Source: Cryoendolithus antarcticus (Eukaryota; Ascomycota; Dothideomycetes; Cladosporiales; Cladosporiaceae). Taken from it: a stretch of 64,000 nt of DNA. The notes under the pieces are model-generated. The model had not been told where the DNA came from and made no database searches. It worked only from the letters and a program-made list of their open reading frames with translations. The stretch is taken from the NCBI GenBank assembly GCA_002077065.1, contig NAJO01000004.1:124001-188000 (forward strand). The letters run 5' to 3'. Of the stretch, positions 28,525 to 38,445 are shown in pieces; position 1 is the first letter of the stretch, and the number at the start of each line of letters is the position of its first letter. A program made the position numbers and the translations under genes.

Positions 28525-30701
28525 ATGGCGATTCTCGACTTCTTCAGGCCGGAAGGCCGTGCTCTCTTGATCAACATCACCTTGTCATGTGGTATTGGGT
28601 TCATGCTATTCGGTGAGTTGTCGCACACATCTCGGTGTCGTTGAACGTTGCTAACGATCACAGGCTATGACCAAGGTGTCTTCGGCGGTTTGCTCTCCAA
28701 TCCGTCCTTTCTCGCGCGATTCGACAACCCTGGCGTCACTCTTCAAGGCCAGATCGTATCGACCTACACGCTAGGATGTATTCTCGGGTCCATCATCGCA
28801 ATCTTCACCGGTGATCCATTGGGCAGAGTGAAGTCTGTCATGCTCGGGTGCACTTGTCTTACTGTCGGTGGAATACTGCAAGCTACGGTATGGACAACCC
28901 TCAAGTGCATTGCACAGCGCTCTCCAGCCTCGTTTCGATGAACGCAAAGGCTGATCGTTTCTTCCTGATCAGGCGTTCACTGTACCGCATATGATCATTG
29001 GACGAATCATCTCGGGACTCGGAATCGGTATGAGACCACCAGTTGAAACTAACGTGTACTACCGATTGCTAACAACAGATAGGATTCAACACCACAACCA
29101 TTCCAATCTGGTAGGTATCGAAGTTCATCGACTGCAGTGCCGTATGATACTAATCGACGTTCTCAGGCAAAGCGAGACCTGCCTCAAGCCATCTCTCCGC
29201 GGCAGACTTGTAGCCGTCCAGCTCACCTGCCTTGTTTTCGGCTTCGTGTTGACCAACTGGATGTAAGTGCAGAGATTTTTACATGCGCGAATAACTCTGA
29301 CATCACATGACAGGAACTTCGGCTTCACATACGTTACAGATAACGAAATCAGCTGGAGGTTTCCCCTCGGCTTCCAGGCGCTGCTCGCCATCGGAACTGT
29401 GGCTTTTGTGCCTTTCCTCGTCGAATCGCCTCGCTGGCTGTGTCTCAAGGACCGACACGAAGAAGCACGAGCCGTCCTTGCTAGACTCCACGCAAAGCCA
29501 ATCGATCATCCCGACGTGAAAGAGACACTGGAGATCATCATCGAGACCATCGCCGAAGAGAAAGCAGACGGCGAGATTGGCTGGCGCGAGGTTTTCCACA
29601 ATGGCCGACAACAGACCATGCGTCGCATCTTGCTGGGCTGTGGTGCGAACATCTTTCAGCAGATCGGAGGTGTCAATGTCGTCGCATACTACCGTAAGAG
29701 GCATGCCTTTATCAAGGTTTTGGGAGATGCTAACGCTGCTGCAGTACCCGTCGTCCTGGAGCGATCCTTCGGATTCTCGCCTCGCATGTCATTGATCCTG
29801 TCCGCTGTCGATTCTATGCAATGGATGTGAGTATTCAGAAGCGTTTGAAGCATCTTGAACAACGCTGACATGATAATCACAGGTTCTGGGGTGCATGTAC
29901 GACATACGTGATTGAACGCTTCGGAAGGAAGAAGCTGATGATCTTCGGTGCATCTGGCTGCAGCATGTGCTTCGCCGTGACTGCTATAGGCTTGAGCGTC
30001 GGAAATAAGGTGTCAAATGGTGTGGCAGTTGCATTTGTGAGTGCATACGATCGATCTATCAATCGCTGCTTGGTACTAACGCTTCGGCAGATCTTCATGT
30101 TCTACTTCTTCTTCGTAAGCGCTGCACATATCCGTGTGCTATTGCTCGATACTGACTCGACTAGGGAATGTCTTTCATGACCATTGGGTTCTTGTATCCA
30201 GCTGAGATCAACGGTAACCGATCTCGCAATCTTGGCCAATCGATCGCCATGGTGAGTTCCATTCGACTTCCAAAGTGTGAACAGCAGTCTAACCATGTGT
30301 CTAGGTCACCAATTGGGTCGGTGTCTACCTGATCGTCTCGATCACGCCGATCGGTATCCAGAACTTGGGTGGTAAGTCGAACCCGCACGACAAGTACGAA
30401 GCATGTACGCAGGCTGACCACTCTTCCAGCGCATTTCTACATCATCTTCGCTGTGCTTAATGCCGCATTCCTGCCATTCATCTGGTACTTCTACGTTGAG
30501 ACGGCAGGTCTGTCACTCGACGAGATCGACCGCGTCTTCGTGCTCAAGCATGCACCTGGATCCAACTTAAGTTATCCGCAAGCCGCCGAGCAAGCCAAGC
30601 TGGACTTGGAGCAGGAGAGACTGGATATCAATGCCAGGTCTGACAAGAGTGCGGAGGGTTCGGAGAAGCTTGTGATTGACCATGTTGAGAAGATGGCTTG
30701 A
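28525..30701 (+). CDS. MFS sugar transporter, 12 exons
   Basis: Hexose/polyol-type porter of the plasma membrane. Twelve exons join in frame: 28525-28612, 28664-28887, 28973-29027, 29083-29110, 29167-29262, 29314-29693, 29745-29826, 29883-30036, 30091-30114, 30165-30251, 30305-30371 and 30430-30701. They give about 518 residues. Exons 4 and 9 are only 28 and 24 nt. Sugar-porter signatures seen: FGYDQGVFGGLL (segment 1), GRIISGLGIGFNTTTIPIW, VESPRWL in place of PESPRWL, FQQIGGVNVVAYY (segment 7), ERFGRKKLM, GFLYPAEI and VETAGLSLDEIDRVF in place of PETKGLSLEE. All expected segments are present, so it should be functional. The degenerate PETKG end points to a subfamily distinct from the porter at 52675. 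It lies between the alcohol dehydrogenase and the monooxygenase. Confidence 0.88.
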
Positions 30702-31289
30702 TCGTAGAGATGGCTGGACCGACGGTGCCTACACGTGGCCACACTAAGGCTGCCGGGTGAGCAAGATATACCTCGATGTAGAAAGACGCATGTTTGATAG
30801 GGGTTCACCACTTCTATGTATTCTATACGCTATACGTCGTCCGTCCCCAACGCTCTGCACTTACTGTACCAACTTGCTGCATGCTGCTCCTCTTTGTCCG
30901 AATCTTGTGCCTCAATCTCCTGATGACCAAGGTTCTTTTCTTTCAAAAGATTTCAGTCGCTGCTATGCTCACGCAAATGCACCCGTGACAGCGGAGCTAT
31001 TATACAATGCCAGAGTGAGAGTGGCAGCTTTCCGCTGCTGGCACGCTTGAGTCTGGGCTCTCCCATCTGCAGTGGCGTACCGCGTGACAGTCGCAGCTGA
31101 ATGTACATGGGCATGCCCAGCGATCAAGATCACAAGCGTTCCCGCTACTAAAGAACTCCAGGCGATGAACGAGGGAGTACCAGGAGAGCGATGCGCCGAT
31201 GCAAAACCCATCACCGTGCGAAGCGTCTGGACTCTGTGACTTACGTGCAATTGGATATATACATCGCTTCACAATTAACAAACACAAGC
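30702..31289. other. intergenic between convergent genes, 588 bp
   Basis: Three-prime regions of the sugar porter and the monooxygenase. No feature seen. Confidence 0.4.
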
Positions 31290-33063
31290 TCATTCGATGT
31301 TAAAGCCCTCCCAGCTGTTCTTCGCCACCGACCGCAACTTCGCCCGGTAGTCCGCAAGTCCTCCGAAATAGAACATAATGGTCTTCTTCTTGCCCGGGAC
31401 GTTGGCTCCGAAAATCCAGGAGTCGGTGCGCCTGAAAAGACTCTGCCTGCTGACCACATCGCACTCATGTGTCCAATACTCCTCAGCTTGTGGCTTCGCT
31501 TCGATCACTGGTATCTTGCCGCTCCCGGATGCAACTTTTTGTTCCGCTGCTTGTACAATGTCCGAGATGAACTCGACATGAGTTTCGATCGCCGGAGGTA
31601 TGTTGCTGAATGGACCATTGGGGCCCAGGATCATGAACATGTTCGGGAAGCTGGGCACGGTCACGCCAAGGTAGGAAGTCGGCCCTGTCGGTGCCCAGTG
31701 ATCCTTCAGTGTCACTCCGTTGCGGCCCTTGATGGCAATACGTGTGTAATTGCCATCTACAGCATCGAATCCAGTCGCGAAGATTATCATGTCCAGCTTG
31801 TGCTCAGTGCCATCGGAAGTGCGGATGCCAGCAGGCGTGATTTCGTCGATTGGTGTGTCATGCAGACTCACCACCTCCACGTTGGATCGATTGAATTGCT
31901 CGTAATAGCCTGCGTCGCATAGTGGCCTGCGCGCGTACATCTGTGTGGGCATGAGCTTGCGAGCCTTCTCCGGATCCTTGACCTTGGCGCGGATCTTCGC
32001 CTTGATGAACTCGGCAGCTTGGTCGTTTGCGGCTTCGCTGGTCGATATATCGTTGAATGTCTCGAACATAAACCTGAAGCCGCCACCTTTCTTCCATGCG
32101 GCTTCAAAGATCTCATTTCGCTCTTCAGGATCGACGCTCATCGTAGGACGATCTGCGTTCTCTTTGAAGCCGAATGCTGTCGCACTCTCGTCCTTGACCT
32201 GCCTCCATATCTCCTCGTAATTGTCGTTGATTTTCTTGCGGTACTCTGGGTCAACGGCTCGTTGTCCGCTCGGTACGCTATACTGTGGGTTTCGTTGAAA
32301 GCTGATGAGCGTATCTACTTTGTCGGCAATGGCTGTGATGATTTGTACCTGGACCGCCGTCAGCATATGTTCTCGCTGGACTAGATGGGACGAATGACGC
32401 TCACTCCAGTGCTGCCATTACCGATCACCCCCACACGCTTCCCTGCCATGGAAATCTCACCCGGCCATGCTCCAGTGTGATACTTCTCACCTTGGAAGCT
32501 ATCGATACCCTTGATATCCGGGAAGTGCTGTTTCGAAAGCAAGCCCAGAGCAGTTACGAGATACCTTGCTCGATATTCTATGCCTGTCGAACACTTTACG
32601 TCCCAGATCCGATCCTCCTCATTCCAGTAGGCATCGGTGAGCGTTGTGTTGAATCGGATATCTTTGCGGAGATCGTGGCGTTCCACGACGTGCTTGAGGT
32701 ACTTAAGCACCTCCGGTTGGTACACGTAGTGCTTATCCCATGGGTACGTTTTTAGGTCTTCTGGATCCCACGAGTACCGGTATAAGTAGGCCTCTGTGTC
32801 ACTCATCGCGCCTGATCTGCGTGTAAGCAAGTGTAATTGCTCGTGGCAGGTGGGTGAAGCTCACCTGGGTATGTATTCCAGAACCATGTGCCACCAACAT
32901 CACTGGCAGTGTCAACGGCCAATGCACTCAATCCCATGTCACGAAACTTCTTCAACTGGTAGATCCCACCGAACCCAGCACCGATGATCAAGGCGTCCAG
33001 GTTCTGGATCTCGTAGTGCCCATTCTGACCGTTCGTCTGCGAGGTGCCATTCGTGGTGACCAT
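31290..33063 (-). CDS. Baeyer-Villiger flavin monooxygenase
   Basis: FAD- and NADPH-dependent monooxygenase that inserts oxygen next to a ketone. Three exons (33063-32865, 32811-32405 and 32348-31290) encode 554 residues. The FAD-binding motif is LIIGAGFGGIYQLKKF (G28-x-G30-x2-G33), followed by DVGGTWFWNTYPGAMSDTEA, which matches the GGTWxxNxYPG motif of the family. The Baeyer-Villiger fingerprint F-x-G-x3-H-x3-W-P appears as FQGEKYHTGAWPG from residue 172. The second Rossmann motif is VGVIGNGSTGVQII, and MIIFATGFDAVDG is the C-terminal FAD contact. Nothing essential is missing. Likely substrates are cyclic or linear ketones; which one is unknown. It is divergent with the MFS exporter at 33801 and shares a 737-bp promoter with it. 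Confidence 0.92.
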
Positions 33064-33800
33064 ATTGGAGGCACGAACTGAGTGTAAACTGGGGAGTGTG
33101 CAGAATGGAGACTAGGAAGGAGAAGTGTTTGATCGATAGTGAGAGAGTGAATGAACTTGAGCTCAAGACAAGACCTACTATTCCCACGGCATGGCTTTTC
33201 CCCTAGTTGCTCAACAAGCACTTGTCCGACGCGTCAATGATTCCCAAACGCGTTCTCGTTCTCGGTTCCCATGCTCGGCCATGATCAAGTCGCGTGTTCA
33301 AAGTCCGCACTTGGTGTTGTGGGGAACTGGAGAACCGAAAGCATACAACCAGTCTCAACGCATACAACCGCGCCGGCTGAGCGTTTCCCCATCATCGTCA
33401 TGATCAGCACCCCACATCGGATCAGAGACCGACGGCAGTGATTGACGTTTATATTAATCTGACCGGCTTCTCGCTGTGGCACGTGGCGATGGAGCGGGGT
33501 TGTGACTGGAGACCCGAACAGCGAGACAACTTCCTCAACGCCGCAGACAAAGTCTGCGCGAAGTGTCGCCGTCGACGATGGAATCAGACTGAATGCTTAC
33601 ATAATGAAAGCCGACGTTACTCCGGCTTGCGCTGCGATAGGCAACTCGACTCCTCCACAGCATTCTCCACACCAGACGCACGCGATATCGCTTTGTGTGG
33701 AGACGCGTTTGCTGGGTGACGTGGTGAGTCATGCTCTGGAAGCATGTGAGAGAGTCTTGCGATGAGATCAAGGTAGACATTCCTATGAGGTGAGCGAATC
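33064..33800. promoter_or_regulatory. divergent promoter of monooxygenase and MFS exporter
   Basis: A 737-bp spacer between outward-facing starts. It contains a CGG-N8-CCG palindrome at 33418-33431, roughly in the middle. Confidence 0.5.
33418..33431. promoter_or_regulatory. CGG-N8-CCG palindrome (candidate Zn2Cys6 site)
   Basis: CGG, eight bases, CCG, about 355 bp from the monooxygenase start and 370 bp from the exporter start. Third occurrence of this spacing in the cluster promoters. Confidence 0.4.
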
Positions 33801-35525
33801 ATGCCACGACGAGAAGCCGTATCGGAGCGTACACCATTACTCGATCCATCGGACGACATACGTAGTAATGTCAACGAGAACGGAGAGCAAGCGAGAGCCG
33901 GAGACGCTTCTGACTCTGCCAAAGCACCAGTACCCGATGCTGACTCAGATGGCTCTGCCCTCGAACGCCAGACAAGCTTACAGGTGAAGAATGATGGAAT
34001 GCCTGAAGTGCGGAAACGCATGAAGTACATCTTCCCAGCTCTGGCCATCGGTGTTTTCCTGAGTGCTGCCGACCAAACGATTATCGTGAGCTCATATGGC
34101 AAGATTGGAAGCGAGCTTCACGCATTGAACCTTACGAGCTGGATCGCGACGGCCTACTTCCTCACCTTAACAAGCTTCCAGCCACTGTATGGCAAGCTGT
34201 CAGATATCTTCGGTCGCAAAGCATGCATTCTCTCAGGCTACTTCCTCTTCGGCATCGGCTGCCTATTGTGCGGCCTTGCCCAAGACATCAATCAGCTGAT
34301 CGGTGCCCGTGCCTTCGCTGGCATCGGCGGTGGTGGTATGACGACCGTCGTCTCAATTCTCTTGTCTGACGTGGTACCCTTGAGAGAAAGAGGAACCTGG
34401 CAGGGCTATGTCAATATCATCTATGCCCTGGGAGCATCCGCAGGGGCGCCCCTCGGAGGCTCCCTCGCCGACTCTATCGGATGGAGATGGGCATTTCTGA
34501 TCCAAGCACCAATGTGTCTGGCGGCCTTTGTTGCTGTGTCGTTCGCACTGCATCTGCCGAAGATGGGAGACTCTCATTGGCGTGAGAAGCTCAAGAGGAT
34601 CGACTTCCTTGGAGCTCTGATACTGATCGGCGCCGTATTCACGCTGCTACTAGCACTGGACCGCGGAAGTAATGTCAGCTGGAGGGCAACCATTACGCTT
34701 GTGTCGCTCGGAATCTCGATACCCCTTTTCATTGTCTTCATCTTGGTCGAGATGTACGTGGCAACAGAGCCATTTGCTCCAGGCCACATCATCTTCAATC
34801 GCACGCTCTTCGCATGCTACTTGTGCAACTTCTTCGCCTTCGCTGGCTGGCTGGCAGCGATCTTCTACATCCCGCTCTACTTTCAGGTGGTCTATAATAT
34901 GACCGCTACCCAAGCCGGTCTACGTCTGATCCCATCGATCATCGCAGGTGTCAGTGGTAGCCTCTTCGCTGGCTTCTACATGCAGCGAACCGGTCGATAT
35001 TACTGGCTCACGATCATTGCTTACACTACTCTCGTGCTTGGCATGATTGTCATCACTCTGGTGGCTCCGGCCGGCTTGAACGCAAATGTGGTAGTCTTCA
35101 TTATCATTGGACTGTGCATGTGCGGCTTCAGCAACGGTATTGGGGTTACCTCAACCCTCATCGGACTCATCGCAAACGCTTCGAAAGAAGACCAAGCCGT
35201 CGCAACGGCCTGTAGCTATCTCTTCAGATCACTCGGCAGCGTCTTCGGCGTGGCTATCAGTGCGACAGTAGCCAATCAGGAGCTACGAAAGTACCTTGCG
35301 GCGGAGCTGCCAAAGCACCACATCTCCGAGCACAGGGCCGTCGAAATAGCGGATCGGGTGAGGCAAAGCTTGGAGTATCTAAGGCAGCTGAAACCGGAGA
35401 TTCAAGATGTCGTACGGGAGGGCTACTCGGCGAGTATAGACGCTGCGTTCGTGGTGCAGATTGGACTGGTGGCGGGAGCGGCATTCAGTGCCTGGTTGAT
35501 TAAAGAGAAGGCCCTCAGTAGGTAG
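33801..35525 (+). CDS. DHA2-type MFS transporter (Vba/multidrug family, 14 segments)
   Basis: Intronless, 574 residues. A hydrophilic N-terminus of about 75 residues holds SERTPLL, an acidic-dileucine-type sorting signal often linked to vacuolar delivery. About 14 membrane segments follow, starting at AGxxD-type ALAIGVFLSAADQTIIVSSYG. MFS motif A is GKLSDIFGRKACI. Motif C-like sequence is seen in ALGASAGAPLGGSLADSIGWRWAFLIQAP, characteristic of DHA2 exporters. These features fit the yeast Vba vacuolar basic amino-acid transporters and fungal multidrug exporters. Its head-to-head pairing with a Baeyer-Villiger monooxygenase suggests export or storage of that enzyme's product (inference). Confidence 0.9.
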   Translation: MPRREAVSERTPLLDPSDDIRSNVNENGEQARAGDASDSAKAPVPDADSDGSALERQTSLQVKNDGMPEVRKRMKYIFPALAIGVFLSAADQTIIVSSYGKIGSELHALNLTSWIATAYFLTLTSFQPLYGKLSDIFGRKACILSGYFLFGIGCLLCGLAQDINQLIGARAFAGIGGGGMTTVVSILLSDVVPLRERGTWQGYVNIIYALGASAGAPLGGSLADSIGWRWAFLIQAPMCLAAFVAVSFALHLPKMGDSHWREKLKRIDFLGALILIGAVFTLLLALDRGSNVSWRATITLVSLGISIPLFIVFILVEMYVATEPFAPGHIIFNRTLFACYLCNFFAFAGWLAAIFYIPLYFQVVYNMTATQAGLRLIPSIIAGVSGSLFAGFYMQRTGRYYWLTIIAYTTLVLGMIVITLVAPAGLNANVVVFIIIGLCMCGFSNGIGVTSTLIGLIANASKEDQAVATACSYLFRSLGSVFGVAISATVANQELRKYLAAELPKHHISEHRAVEIADRVRQSLEYLRQLKPEIQDVVREGYSASIDAAFVVQIGLVAGAAFSAWLIKEKALSR

Positions 35526-35808
35526 ACGCTATTACAACATCGCATGCCGGTGGATCTACAGCATTAGAGCGCACCCTTGAAGATGCCACTCTTCTCACCG
35601 TGGGCGACGTAGATAGAAACTTCTTGACCGCCACAGAAGCCTCACGCTACACATCCTCACATAGCAGCTTCTCTTGAAAATGCCATATACATCCGTTTAT
35701 ATTGACTTTGACTCCATCAGCGGCCCCTCCCGCGCGCTAGCGTTGCTGCCAAACCTCACCTCAACTCATCCGGGGCCATCATATCGTTCATTGGGAACAG
35801 ATGTGTCA

Positions 35809-37466
35809 ATGCTAGCACTGCGAATATGTCAACGTGCGCCTACTTTTGTCAAGATCACATCGAACTACAGTACGATGGCACGCGACTACAACGCCGCTGT
35901 CGAGGCCCTCAACACGCTTCAAAGCAACTTCTCCATCGTCGACGCGATCAGAAAGTCCGGCAAAGGCATGAACACGAATGCGATACCTGAGATGATCGAA
36001 TGGGTCCGTCGGATCGGCTACGAGGTGTGCGTTGACCCAGTCCAACCAGGCCGAATGTCTTACTTATGCCACCACAGCCATCCGATTTTGACCAGCTAAA
36101 TCCGATCCACGTAGCCGGCACGAAAGGCAAAGGCAGCACATCTTCCTTCATCTCGTCTATCCTCGCTCAGTACCTACCGCAGAAGGCTAGCATCCACGCC
36201 GAACGCATCCCCACGAGTGTAGGCCTCTACACCTCACCTCACCTCCGCTTCGTCCGTGAACGGATCCAAATCAACAATGCGCCCATCCCGGAAGAAGTCT
36301 TCGCGAAATACTTCTTTGCCATATGGGATCGCTTGGAAGCCTCCGCCGTAGCTGCGGGCCATGCGAATCCGAAGTCGACAGAGACGAAACCGGTCTACTT
36401 CCGGTTTCTGACGCTCATGGCCCTGCACGCCTACATGTTCGAGCGCGTCGGCACTGCTGTGCTTGAGTGTGGAATTGGAGGCGAGTACGATAGTACTAAC
36501 ATCCTCGTGCACCCTTCTGTCACAGCCGTGACGAGCCTGGGAATCGATCACACGGCTATGCTGGGCGATACCTTGGAGAGTATCGCGTGGCACAAAGCTG
36601 GAATTTTCAAGGAGGGTGTGCCGGCTTTTACGGCGCCGCAGGCGGAGGTAGCGATGAAAGTGCTCCAGCAGAGGGCTACGGAGAAGGGTGTGAAGTTGGT
36701 GCAAGTGCCGAAGTATGCTGCGCTGGAGAGCGTGAAGTTAGGCTTGCACGGCGACTTTCAGAGGGTGAATGCTAGTGTGGCTGTAGCAGTATGCGCGAGC
36801 CATCTGCAACGACTTGGTTACTCGAATCTCCCCGATCCCGACAATAACGACACGATCATACCTCCCGAATTCATCACTGGCCTAGAGCGAGTGCACCTCG
36901 GCGGCCGCTGCGAGACACGCACCGATACCCGTCAACCAGATCTTATATGGTACATCGACGGCGGCCACACACTGGAAAGCATCGAGCTCGCAGCACGCTG
37001 GTTCGCCTCCGCCGTCTCCCAGCCCTCGACACCCTCAGCATTTTCCACGCGAATCCTCATCTTCAACCAACAAACGCGCGACGCCTCCAGCCTCGCCCGC
37101 CGCCTCCACGATACCCTCGCCTCCGCCCTAGATTCGGCCCATCCGTTCCAGCATGCCATATTTTGCACGAACACGACGTACAAAGATGCTGGGTTCAAAG
37201 CCGACTTAGTATCAATAAACGCTAACAAAGAGGATGTGGACTCACTTAAGGTGCAGCGTGCGCTGGCAGAGAGTTGGGATGGCGTCGATGCTGAAGCGAA
37301 GGTGCATGTGCTGGGGACTATTGAGGAGGCCGTTGCAAGGGCGAGGGAGCTAGTAGGTAGTGGGAAGGGTGAGGTATTGGTCACTGGGAGTTTGCATTTG
37401 GTTGGTGGGGTGTTGGAGGTGCTTGAGAGTGAGGGCGAAGCAGTCACGAAAGATAGCACTTTGTGA
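35809..37466 (+). CDS. MET7: folylpolyglutamate synthase (Met7/FPGS)
   Basis: Adds glutamates to folates, which keeps them in the cell and in mitochondria. Two exons (35809-36024 and 36078-37466) encode 534 residues. The joined region reads IGYEPSDFDQLNPIHVAGTKGKGSTSSF, with the P-loop GTKGKGS. Further motifs are TSVGLYTSPHLRFVRERI, LECGIGGEYDSTNI, SLGIDHTAMLGDTLESIAWHKAGIFK and WYIDGGHTLESIE. Residues 1-22 (MLALRICQRAPTFVKITSNYST) are basic and amphipathic, like a mitochondrial presequence. A second in-frame ATG at 35875 would give the cytosolic form (MARDYNAAVEAL). Alternative starts for dual targeting are known for FPGS in other eukaryotes. The frame is open upstream to 35674, so an earlier start is possible. 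Confidence 0.92.
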
Positions 37467-37853
37467 TCCGAAGCTGGTGCGTCGTACTGTACTCATACAT
37501 GGATATATGGCAGCGATTGCCCCAATTGCCTTCACCACGCGGATCTTCCTTCATGAAGCCTGCGGGCGCTAGTCAGACGGCTGTGATCTCCAACGCTGAC
37601 TGCATCCTGTGCGGCGCAGAGTCTCACTAGCGGCAATCTCAGACCGCCGATATCGTAGCGCAGTGGCGCTTATGATAGGTCTGCGAGCCGAGTATTGCGC
37701 TGTTCACCAATCGCGGTCGTACATGTATGTGCGCCGGTGCCAGTCTCCATGTCCCATTCACGTCCTGAACATCATTGATTCAACCTTGCCTGCAATTCTC
37801 ATTAGTATACTACTCCTAAATCACACGCAATTGTGCCTCTCCGATAGTGCTGC
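37467..37853. other. intergenic between convergent genes, 387 bp
   Basis: Three-prime regions of the FPGS and bL36m genes. No feature seen. Confidence 0.4.
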
Positions 37854-38177
37854 TTACCGTTGCTTATGCTTCGCATTCTTCGAGCAGATAATATACACGT
37901 ACTTCCCACCCTTCCGCCGCACACTTTTGCAGCCATCGCATAGCTTCTTGACTGAACTCCGTACCTTCATTCCACGAATCTGCTGCTGTAATGATGTGCT
38001 GGCGGGCGAGGTCGTGCGTCGTAATGCGAGGGACCGGAAGGCAGATGTGAGGGAGATGTTGGAGTTGGCGCAGAGGGAAGAGTGGTGTCGGAGGCGGAGG
38101 GCGGTGGAGGCGTGAGAGCAGCGAGCGGGAAAGGGGAGGCGGAGGAGGGTACGGGGGAGAGAGGTGCAGGGAGGCAT
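37854..38177 (-). CDS. RTC6: mitochondrial ribosomal protein bL36m
   Basis: Large-subunit ribosomal protein of mitochondria. Intronless, 107 residues. The C-terminal 38 residues are the whole bacterial-type L36: [20 protein letters not shown], then [18 protein letters not shown]. The zinc site is built from CDGC, a later Cys and the His of KHKQR. The N-terminal 69 residues are Arg/Ser/Leu-rich without acidic residues ([27 protein letters not shown]), a typical matrix-targeting presequence. The start codon lies in a purine-rich stretch on the opposite strand. Confidence 0.95.
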   Translation of the reverse strand: MPPCTSLPRTLLRLPFPARCSHASTALRLRHHSSLCANSNISLTSAFRSLALRRTTSPASTSLQQQIRGMKVRSSVKKLCDGCKSVRRKGGKYVYIICSKNAKHKQR

Positions 38178-38445
38178 TGCGGCGATTTCGTTGTTGATGG
38201 AGCTTACTGCAAGCGACTGTCTTGACCTACTGCACTGCGCTGGTATGTCAAGATGTTGGCGTACGGGGAAGCGCGGGGATGGAGCCGACGCGATATGGCC
38301 TCCCGAACGACGGTCACATGTTCATTTTCCCGTCTCGTCCCTCCAACATATCTGCTTCTTCACGCGATGATGCTGGGGAGATCGCTGCTAATGAGTAGGA
38401 GCATGAGATAAGAGGAGGGGCACCGCATTGCATATCTTGAGCGAC
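38178..38445. promoter_or_regulatory. divergent promoter of bL36m and Swc3-like genes
   Basis: A 268-bp spacer between outward-facing start codons. No clear operator is seen. Confidence 0.4.
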
